From: an uncultured Erysipelotrichaceae bacterium
Lineage (GTDB): Bacteria > Bacillota_I > Bacilli_A > RF39 > UBA660
Length of the DNA: 6,753 bases
Assembly (NCBI GenBank): GCA_902761685.1
Contig: CACWLI010000026.1
Coordinates: 1-6,753 of the forward strand
Reading direction: 5' to 3'
Each line of letters starts with the position of its first letter. Position 1 is the first letter of the stretch. Of this stretch, positions 1 to 6,753 are shown piece by piece. Made by a program: the position numbers and the translations under genes. The notes below the pieces were generated by a model. It ran no database searches, was not told the DNA's origin, and saw nothing but the letters and a program-made list of their open reading frames with translations.

Positions 1-125
1 CAAGCTGCAATTAAATCTAAAGGGCAGTTAAAATAGTGGGCAGATTGCCTCACTTGGGACATTATGTCCCCAAGTAAAAACATTAATTTAAAAGTAAAAG
101 GCTAAAGTAAAACTTAGTCTTTTTT
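1..125 (+). ncRNA. candidate 3' body of a tracrRNA-like structured RNA (5' part outside window)
   Basis: No convincing gene reads through here, but the segment folds well. Seen: a small stem of 3-8 with 24-29 (core CTGC/GCAG), an A/T linker (30-35), a stem GTGGGC (36-41) with GCC-T-CAC (47-53), and directly after it TTGGGACA (54-61) with TGTCCCCAA (65-73), both with single bulges. A U-tailed terminator follows at 98-125. The first 15 bases match 5408-5422 with one difference (CAAGCTGC versus CAAGTTGC, then AATTAAA), and there they follow a putative CRISPR anti-repeat. Known: type II-C tracrRNAs carry an anti-repeat, then a short stem, an A/T linker and terminal hairpins. Inference: the window opens just after the anti-repeat of a tracrRNA whose CRISPR-cas locus would lie to the left. 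The alternative is the last 11 codons of an upstream gene (1-36) followed by hairpins. Confidence 0.4.
98..125 (+). terminator. Rho-independent terminator, first of two in tandem
   Basis: Stem 98-108 pairs with ACTTAGTCTT (112-121), with one bulged A and one G-T pair and loop AAA, running into a T6 tract at 120-125. It ends whatever RNA enters from the left edge. Confidence 0.65.
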
Positions 126-156
126 GTATGTTCTTAAGTTAGTAATATTGCGAATA

Positions 157-185
157 GATTAGAATAAAAATTCTAGTCTTTTTTT
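157..185 (+). terminator. Rho-independent terminator, second of two in tandem
   Basis: GATTAGAAT (157-165) pairs with ATTCTAGTC (170-178) through one T-G wobble, loop AAAA, followed by T7 (179-185). With the terminator at 98-125 it insulates the purA operon from upstream transcription. Its CTAGTC-plus-T tail resembles the terminator at 5447-5473. Confidence 0.75.
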
Positions 186-213
186 GATTTCAAAGAGACT
201 GTAAAATAAATAT

Positions 214-238
214 AAAAAAATCACAAAATTTGTGATTT
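214..238 (-). terminator. A/T-rich palindrome, possible minus-strand terminator
   Basis: AAATCACAAA (218-227) and TTTGTGATTT (229-238) are perfect inverted arms around one base; as RNA the stem would be about 8 bp. Read on the minus strand the stem runs into a T tract (complement of A214-A220), as in an intrinsic terminator. No minus-strand gene is visible to its right within the window, so an operator role for the palindrome is equally possible. Confidence 0.35.
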
Positions 239-260
239 CTAATTATTTTAACTTAAAAAA

Positions 261-358
261 TCTACTCTATTGGTGTAAAACCGATTATATTATAACACAT
301 AAAAAAATAATAGTCTATTATTCTTTACATATTCTTTATATACTATTAGAGTAGGAGG
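261..358 (+). promoter_or_regulatory. purA leader: candidate promoter and structured 5' region with ribosome site
   Basis: CTACTCTA (262-269) is perfectly complementary to TAGAGTAG (347-354), which overlaps the AGGAGG ribosome site (353-358). Between them lie ATTGGT/ACCGAT (269-274 with 280-285, one T-G pair) and AATAATA/TATTATT (306-312 with 316-322), giving a possible three-way fold. A TATAAC at 291-296 is a candidate -10, with only a poor -35 (TTGGTG, 270-275, 15-bp spacer). If transcription starts after that -10, the left arm is not in the mRNA and the pairing is irrelevant to translation. I recognise no known riboswitch consensus. Apart from this and the hairpins listed, I see nothing else between 186 and 365. 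Confidence 0.3.
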
Positions 359-362
359 TTAA

Positions 363-2983
<2,621 letters not shown>

Positions 2984-3003
2984 TTGAGAGGTAGGTAAAT
3001 ATT

Positions 3004-4611
3004 ATGGCAAAATATGTATTTGTAACCGGTGGTGTTGTATCAGGGCTTGGTAAAGGAATTACAGCATCATCACTAGCATTATTATTAAAAGCTAGAGGCT
3101 ATAAGGTATTTATGCAAAAATTTGATCCTTATTTTAATGTTGATCCAGGAACTATGAATCCAATACAACACGGAGAAGTCTATGTGACTTATGATGGGTG
3201 TGAAACGGATTTGGATTTAGGTCATTATGAAAGATTTATTGATGAAGAGTTAAATTATAGTTCAAATATTACTAGTGGTAAAATTTATAGCAGTGTAATT
3301 GAAAAAGAAAGAAGAGGAGAATATTTAGGATCAACAGTTCAAATGGTCCCCCATATTACAAATGAAATAAAAAATAAAGTCTTTGAAGCTGGACTTTCAA
3401 GCAAAGCTGATATTGTTATTACTGAAATTGGCGGCACTGTTGGCGATATTGAAAGTCAACCATTCATCGAAGCTTTAAGACAAATCCAATATGAGCTAGG
3501 AAAAGAAAATACTTTCTTTGTCCATTGTACACTAATACCATTATTGTTTGGTTCAGGAGAATTAAAAACAAAACCAACTCAAAATAGTGTAAAAGATTTA
3601 AGAAATATGGGTATTACACCCAATGCCTTAGTATGTAGAGTCCCGTATTCAACTGACGAAAAACTCAGAAGTAAATTATCTTTATTTTGCTCAGTACCAA
3701 TAGAAAACATTATTGATTCAGTAGATGTTGATAATATTTATCAAATCCCAATCAATTATTTTGAACAGCATATAGATGAGATTATTCTTAAGCAGTTTAA
3801 TTTGCCAGTTAAGGATGCAAATCTAAAGTATTGGTATGATTTAATTGAAACAGTTAATAATCTTAAAGGTGAAGTCAAAATAGCATTGGTAGGCAAATAT
3901 ATTGAACTTCATGATGCCTATTTATCAGTACATGAGGCATTAATTCATGCTGGTTATGTCTATAATAAAAAAGTTAAAGTGGAATGGATTGACTCAGAAT
4001 CATTAGAAAAAGATAATGTAGATTTAAATGAAGTATTTAAGGATGTAAATGGCATTTTAGTTCCCGGAGGATTTGGTAGTAGGGGAATTGAAGGAAAAAT
4101 AAAAGCTATCAATTATGCTAGAGTAAATGATATACCATTTTTAGGAATTTGTTTGGGCATGCAATTAGCGGTAATAGAGTTTGCAAGAAATGTATGTGGT
4201 ATTGAAGATGCTAATTCTACCGAATTTGAACCTACAACAAAAAATCCTATAATTGATTTAATGGCGGACCAAAAGTCTATAATTAACAAAGGTGGTACAT
4301 TAAGACTTGGTAATTATGAATGTACAATTGAAAGGAATACATTAGCGTATAAGGATTATAAACAAACAAAAATATTGGAAAGACATAGACATAGATATGA
4401 ATTTAATAATAAATATAGAAAAATATTAGAAAAAAATGGCATGGTATTTTCTGGAATAAATGAATCGGCTGATTTAGTAGAAATAATTGAATTGCCAGAG
4501 CATAAGCACTTTATTGCAAGTCAATTTCATCCAGAGTTTAAATCAAGGCCAACGGTAGCTCACCCATTATTCTTATCATTTGTTAAAGCGAGTATTTCAA
4601 ATAAAAAATGA
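3004..4611 (+). CDS. pyrG: CTP synthase (glutamine-hydrolysing)
   Basis: It converts UTP + ATP + glutamine to CTP, the last step of pyrimidine nucleotide synthesis, as a cytoplasmic tetramer activated by GTP. At 535 aa it is full length. The N-terminal synthase domain has the GGVVSGLGKG P-loop (9-18), NVDPGTMNP, ETDLDLGHYE (67 onward) and EIGGTVGDIESQPF (141-154), which include the expected Mg-binding acidic residues, and GELKTKPTQ. The C-terminal class I glutaminase domain (from about residue 290) has VPGGFGSRG, the nucleophile Cys383 in GICLGMQ, HRHRYEFN, and His509/Glu511 in FHPEF, so the triad is complete. The ribosome site is GAGAGG/AGG (2986-2995), 20 nt after purB. There is no separate leader of the kind that attenuates pyrG in Bacillus. 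Its stop overlaps the next start. Confidence 0.97.
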   Translation: MAKYVFVTGGVVSGLGKGITASSLALLLKARGYKVFMQKFDPYFNVDPGTMNPIQHGEVYVTYDGCETDLDLGHYERFIDEELNYSSNITSGKIYSSVIEKERRGEYLGSTVQMVPHITNEIKNKVFEAGLSSKADIVITEIGGTVGDIESQPFIEALRQIQYELGKENTFFVHCTLIPLLFGSGELKTKPTQNSVKDLRNMGITPNALVCRVPYSTDEKLRSKLSLFCSVPIENIIDSVDVDNIYQIPINYFEQHIDEIILKQFNLPVKDANLKYWYDLIETVNNLKGEVKIALVGKYIELHDAYLSVHEALIHAGYVYNKKVKVEWIDSESLEKDNVDLNEVFKDVNGILVPGGFGSRGIEGKIKAINYARVNDIPFLGICLGMQLAVIEFARNVCGIEDANSTEFEPTTKNPIIDLMADQKSIINKGGTLRLGNYECTIERNTLAYKDYKQTKILERHRHRYEFNNKYRKILEKNGMVFSGINESADLVEIIELPEHKHFIASQFHPEFKSRPTVAHPLFLSFVKASISNKK

Positions 4612-5252
4612 AAAAAGAAATAAAAGAATTATTGGTATATTTAATTGGAATGGCTATTCTTGGTCTTGGGTTAAGCTTAAGTACTAAATTATCTTTAGGA
4701 ACAAGTGCATTAGTAGCTTTGCCTTATTCAGTTAGTAAGGTATATAATTTGAATTTTGGGAATATTACTTTAATATATTATATTGCTTTCATTATTGTTC
4801 AGATTATAATGCACATTATTATGAAAAAGTATAAGGATATTACTGGGGACTTACTACAAATAATTATATCTTTAATACTTACAAGATATCTAAACTTATT
4901 AGGTAATTTGATTCCTATGCTTGACAGTATTAATATTTATATTAGAATTTTATTATATTTATTGCCAATTACTTTAATAGGCGTAGGGGTTTCTCCTGCA
5001 GTTAAAACTAAATATCCACCAAATCCAACTAATGGATTTATTAAAACAACATCAGAATTTATGAAAAAGGATTTGGGATTAATAAAAAACAAAACAGACA
5101 TAATACTTGTTGTTATAACATGTATATTTAGTTTTATTTCAAGCAATAAAATAATTGGCGTTGGTATTGGAACAATAATGGCAATGTTAGGTGTAGGCAG
5201 AGTAATATATTATTTTAATAAAACAATAGGAAAAGGTATCCTTGAAAAATAA
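4608..5252 (+). CDS. YczE/YitT-like multi-span membrane protein
   Basis: A 214-aa integral membrane protein with about six hydrophobic segments (roughly 8-27, 50-72, 81-100, 110-132, 163-179, 181-203) and short Lys-rich loops. The N-terminal GLGLSLSTKLSLGTSAL (19-35) with a following PYSVSK, and the C-terminal glycine-rich GVGIGTIMAMLGVGR (184-198), resemble the YczE/YyaS/YitT (DUF6198-like) group, whose transported substrate or function is unknown. The start ATG overlaps the pyrG stop (ATGA, 4608-4611) and no clear ribosome site precedes it, so it is probably translated by coupling to pyrG. Position in a nucleotide-synthesis operon makes a link to nucleobase or nucleoside handling possible, but nothing in the sequence proves it. 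Family assignment is from pattern memory; the membrane topology is the safer claim. Confidence 0.75.
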   Translation: MKKEIKELLVYLIGMAILGLGLSLSTKLSLGTSALVALPYSVSKVYNLNFGNITLIYYIAFIIVQIIMHIIMKKYKDITGDLLQIIISLILTRYLNLLGNLIPMLDSINIYIRILLYLLPITLIGVGVSPAVKTKYPPNPTNGFIKTTSEFMKKDLGLIKNKTDIILVVITCIFSFISSNKIIGVGIGTIMAMLGVGRVIYYFNKTIGKGILEK

Positions 5253-5257
5253 TTTAT

Positions 5258-5277
5258 AAAAGATATTGCAATCTTTT
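5258..5277 (+). terminator. weak hairpin, possible end of the purA-pyrG operon
   Basis: AAAAGAT (5258-5264) pairs with ATCTTTT (5271-5277) around ATTGCA, starting 5 nt after the membrane-protein stop. The stem is nearly all A-T and the T run is part of it, so termination would be inefficient. Confidence 0.35.
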
Positions 5278-5286
5278 GATATTAGT

Positions 5287-5302
5287 TCGTAATATATTAC
5301 GA
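5287..5302. repeat. 16-bp perfect palindrome, possible operator
   Basis: TCGTAATA and TATTACGA abut as a perfect inverted repeat, about 40 bp upstream of the extended -10 at 5342-5350. It lacks a T tract, so it is not a terminator. It could bind a dimeric regulator of the downstream small RNA; I do not recognise the motif. Confidence 0.3.
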
Positions 5303-5341
5303 TGCAAAATAAAATCGCATATATGATAATTAAGAGATTAG

Positions 5342-5350
5342 TGATATACT
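5342..5350 (+). promoter_or_regulatory. extended -10 promoter of the candidate small RNA
   Basis: TGATATACT is an extended -10 (TG-N-TATACT, one mismatch to TATAAT). The -35 region 17 bp upstream (5322-5327) is poor, as is common for extended -10 promoters. Transcription would start near 5357, roughly 20-25 nt before the putative anti-repeat. Confidence 0.45.
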
Positions 5351-5356
5351 AAAAAT

Positions 5357-5473
5357 ATAAGTTTAATTTCATATTTGAATAAGTGCCCTCTAAATAGAAA
5401 GGTGCTACAAGTTGCAATTAAAGCAAAGAAGAATTAATAGATTAACAAAGACTAGGTAAAACTAGTCTTTTTT
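5357..5473 (+). ncRNA. candidate tracrRNA-like small RNA with type II-C-like anti-repeat
   Basis: A predicted RNA of about 115 nt bounded by an extended -10 (5342-5350) and a strong terminator (5447-5473). The reverse complement of 5381-5411 begins CTTGTAGCACC, continues TTTCT, then ATTTAGAGGG. The Neisseria type II-C repeat as I recall it begins GTTGTAGCTCC, then CTTTCT, C, ATTT: the same order with small gaps. So the + strand would be an anti-repeat ending GGTGCTACAAG, as in tracrRNAs. It is followed by a mini-hairpin, TTGC (5412-5415) with GCAA (5423-5426), an A-rich linker, then the terminator. The segment 5408-5422 nearly repeats window bases 1-15. No array or cas gene is in the window, and the repeat comparison is from memory. 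The alternative is an unrelated small RNA. The only open frame across it (5345-5437) has no start codon or ribosome site. Confidence 0.5.
5447..5473 (+). terminator. strong Rho-independent terminator of the candidate small RNA
   Basis: AAAGACTAG (5447-5455) pairs perfectly with CTAGTCTTT (5462-5470) around GTAAAA; the T run continues to 5473. It lies immediately before the next gene's -10. Confidence 0.85.
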
Positions 5474-5481
5474 GATATAAT
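5473..5481 (+). promoter_or_regulatory. consensus extended -10 promoter of the DUF1003 gene
   Basis: TGATATAAT combines the TG extension with a perfect TATAAT (5476-5481). It starts on the last T of the preceding terminator's T tract. No -35 is recognisable in the expected place, which lies inside the terminator hairpin. The start point would be near 5488, giving a very short leader. Confidence 0.6.
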
Positions 5482-5497
5482 ATAATTGGTGATGATA

Positions 5498-6016
5498 ATG
5501 GAGAAAAGAAAAACTAAAAAAGAAATTGTAAAAATGCTATTAAAAAACAATGGATTAGAAGAAAGTGATGAAGAAGAATTAATAGATTTATTAGTGGATC
5601 AACCAATCAGTATCGACGTAGATAAGCAAGAAGAAGCCAAAATGACTAAAGGAGATAAAATTGCTGATAAAGTGAGTGAAATAGCAGGATCATGGGGATT
5701 TATCTTAGGATTTTGTGGATTCTTAATTTTTTGGATAGTTCTAAATGCATATATTCTAAAAGGTGATAATCAAATAGATGCATACCCATTTATTTTGTTA
5801 AATTTATTGTTGTCTTGTCTTGCGGCACTTCAAGCACCAATAATCATGATGAGTCAAAACAGACAAGCTGCTAAAGATAGTTTAAGAAATCAAAATGATT
5901 ATCGTACTGATTTAAAGAGCGAATTAATACTTGAAGATTTACATGATAAGATGGAAGAAATATTAAGAAATCAAAGAAAAATTATTAAATATATCGAAGA
6001 AGATAATAATAAATGA
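5498..6016 (+). CDS. DUF1003 family membrane protein
   Basis: A 172-aa protein of unknown function with the full DUF1003 pattern: GDKIADKVSEIAGSWGF (from about 52), a first membrane span (about 67-87) with W-I-V-L-N, YPFILLNLLLS leading into a second span (about 96-117), the hallmark QAPIIMMSQNRQ (112-123), and a charged, helical C-terminal cytoplasmic tail ending in LHDKMEEILRNQRKII. The N-terminal 45 residues are acidic and soluble. Start: in-frame TTG 5486, GTG 5489, ATG 5492 and ATG 5498 are all possible. I prefer 5498 because GGTGAT (5488-5493) sits at ribosome-site distance and because the -10 at 5476-5481 makes the earlier codons lie at or before the transcript start. It is transcribed separately from the operon upstream, with its own promoter and terminator. 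Family membership is clear; function is not. Confidence 0.9.
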   Translation: MEKRKTKKEIVKMLLKNNGLEESDEEELIDLLVDQPISIDVDKQEEAKMTKGDKIADKVSEIAGSWGFILGFCGFLIFWIVLNAYILKGDNQIDAYPFILLNLLLSCLAALQAPIIMMSQNRQAAKDSLRNQNDYRTDLKSELILEDLHDKMEEILRNQRKIIKYIEEDNNK

Positions 6017-6047
6017 GATATTTACTAATCGCACTATTAAAATATTT

Positions 6048-6073
6048 GGAATTGAGAAATCAGTTCCTTTTTT
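6048..6073 (+). terminator. Rho-independent terminator after the DUF1003 gene
   Basis: GGAATTGA (6048-6055) pairs with TCAGTTCC (6060-6067) through one T-G wobble, capped by a GAAA tetraloop and followed by T6 (6068-6073). Confidence 0.85.
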
Positions 6074-6122
6074 AGTAATATTCCAATTATTTTGAAAAAA
6101 TCAAAAAAATAATTTAAAAGCC

Positions 6123-6153
6123 TTGACTTAAAGTTAACTTTAACTTATATAAT
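6123..6153 (+). promoter_or_regulatory. MerR-type promoter with 19-bp spacer and palindromic operator
   Basis: The -35 TTGACT (6123-6128) and perfect -10 TATAAT (6148-6153) are separated by 19 bp, longer than the normal 17 and typical of promoters that MerR proteins activate by DNA distortion. The spacer holds a perfect 16-bp palindrome, TTAAAGTT/AACTTTAA (6128-6143), of the type bound by AdhR/NmlR-like regulators. The gene just downstream is such a regulator, so autoregulation of the regulator-hydrolase unit is inferred. Confidence 0.8.
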
Positions 6154-6174
6154 TATAATGAGAGGAGAAATAAT

Positions 6175-6621
6175 ATGACATATTCTATAAAAGAAGTAGC
6201 TGATATGATGAATGTAGAACCATCTACTTTAAGATATTACGATTCTATGGGATTACTTCCTGGTGTTAAAAGAGTAAATGGGAGAAGAGTCTTTGAAGAT
6301 AAAGATTTTAAATGGCTTAGAGTACTTAATTGTATGAAAAAAATTAATATGCCTATTGATAAAATTAAAGCATATGTTGAACTTGCTGAAAAAGGAGACT
6401 CTACTTTGCAAGAAAGATTTGATATGATTTTAGAACAAAAGCAAATCGTATTAGACCAAATTGCCGAACTTAAAGATTGTCTTAAAGAATTTGAATACAA
6501 AGAATGGTATTATACTGAAGCTATTAAAGCTGGTACTGAAAAAGTAGTAGAAAATGTTACATCATGTTCTCCTACTTTAGAAGTGGATACAATTCCAAAA
6601 AATAAGAAAGAGGAAAAATAA
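6175..6621 (+). CDS. MerR family transcriptional regulator, AdhR/NmlR-like
   Basis: A 148-aa DNA-binding regulator. The N-terminal winged helix shows the MerR signature YSIKEVADMMNVEPSTLRYYDSMG (residues 3-26) followed by LLP and GRRVFEDKDFKWL. From about 75 to 115 a Glu/Lys/Gln-rich helix forms the dimer coiled coil, ending in the KEWYY motif common in this subgroup. There is no metal-binding Cys cluster, but Cys53 in LNCMKKINMP aligns with Cys52 of Bacillus subtilis AdhR (IKCMRNAGL), the aldehyde-reactive residue; Cys102 and Cys131 are further thiols. GAGAGGAG lies about 7 nt before the ATG. The promoter has the 19-bp spacer such proteins act on, and the gene is followed after one base by a hydrolase start. 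I infer a thiol- or electrophile-responsive activator of that operon; the actual inducer is unknown. Confidence 0.92.
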   Translation: MTYSIKEVADMMNVEPSTLRYYDSMGLLPGVKRVNGRRVFEDKDFKWLRVLNCMKKINMPIDKIKAYVELAEKGDSTLQERFDMILEQKQIVLDQIAELKDCLKEFEYKEWYYTEAIKAGTEKVVENVTSCSPTLEVDTIPKNKKEEK

Positions 6622-6622
6622 T

Positions 6623-6753
6623 ATGAATGAAGATTTAAAAATTACAAACAAATGGGATAAAACCTTTGAATTAAGTGAGAAAGTAAATCACAAGAAAGTA
6701 ACTTTTCATACTAGGTTTGGATTTACATTAGTAGCAGATCAATATGAGCCAAA
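6623..6753 (+). CDS. alpha/beta hydrolase, N-terminal fragment cut by window end
   Basis: The first 43 codons are present and the frame is open to the last base. The ATG lies 1 nt after the MerR stop, with AAAGAGG (6607-6613) as ribosome site at a 9-nt spacing. The text WDKTFELSEKVNHKKVTF, then TRFGFTLVADQYEP, matches the N-terminal strand pair of YcjY/dienelactone-hydrolase-like alpha/beta hydrolases (typically DKTF..SDKV.HKKVTF.NRYGITL.ADLY.P). The catalytic Ser, Asp and His would lie beyond the window, so activity cannot be judged. Co-transcription with the AdhR-like regulator fits a detoxification or stress-linked enzyme; the substrate is unknown. Confidence 0.75.
   Translation, partial: MNEDLKITNKWDKTFELSEKVNHKKVTFHTRFGFTLVADQYEP

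Noticed and set aside
1..36. Open frame ending in TAG that could be the last 11 codons of an upstream gene (QAAIKSKGQLK)
   Set aside because: Too short to recognise, and the same bases recur at 5408-5422 in a non-coding setting and form stems; kept only as the alternative to the RNA reading.
4937..5146. 69-codon minus-strand open frame
   Set aside because: Lies wholly inside the membrane-protein gene; a shadow frame of an A/T-rich hydrophobic coding region.
5345..5437. Open frame through the candidate small RNA, ending VLQVAIKAKKN
   Set aside because: No ATG/GTG/TTG start with a ribosome site, composition unlike a conserved protein, and the promoter-terminator layout fits a non-coding RNA better.
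6046..6086. TTGGAAT (6046-6052) can pair with ATTCCAA (6080-6086), competing with the terminator stem
   Set aside because: Only 7 bp, no gene needing antitermination is closely downstream, and the MerR gene has its own strong promoter; most likely chance in A/T-rich DNA.
6237..6500. 87-codon minus-strand open frame
   Set aside because: Antisense to the well-supported MerR gene, with no start signals or recognisable family.

Overview
The window is strongly A+T-rich and every gene lies on the + strand. TGA serves as a stop for purA, pyrG and the DUF1003 gene, and Trp is encoded by TGG, so the standard bacterial code applies and not the Mycoplasma code. Low G+C, AGGAGG-type ribosome sites, U-tailed terminators and Bacillota-type protein families (DUF1003, AdhR-like MerR, YczE-like) point to a low-GC Bacillota, possibly an uncultured gut Bacilli lineage. 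I cannot place it more finely.

Left flank (1-365): no protein gene. It starts inside what looks like the 3' body of a structured RNA (1 to about 125), followed by two tandem terminators (98-125, 157-185), a hairpin that reads as a terminator on the minus strand (214-238), and the purA leader with a long-range pairing next to the ribosome site.

Central operon (366-5252): purA, purB, pyrG and a multi-span membrane protein, tightly packed with ATGA overlaps at purA/purB and pyrG/membrane protein and a 20-nt gap between purB and pyrG. PurA and PurB convert IMP to AMP; PyrG converts UTP to CTP. PurA consumes GTP and PyrG is GTP-activated, so the operon makes the A and C nucleotides under the influence of the G pool.

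Intergenic region 5253-5485: a weak terminator, a 16-bp palindrome, an extended -10 promoter, and a predicted small RNA of about 115 nt ending in a strong terminator. The reverse complement of its middle part resembles a type II-C CRISPR repeat, and the following bases share 14 of 15 positions with bases 1-15 of the window. My main hypothesis is that both are tracrRNA-like RNAs: one at the left edge (cut by the window) and a second, orphan-like copy here. No cas gene or CRISPR array is visible in the window.

Right part (5486-6753): a DUF1003 membrane protein whose perfect extended -10 overlaps the small RNA's terminator, a terminator, and then an AdhR/NmlR-type MerR regulator with a textbook 19-bp-spacer promoter and palindromic operator. 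The regulator is followed after 1 nt by the start of an alpha/beta hydrolase cut by the window end.
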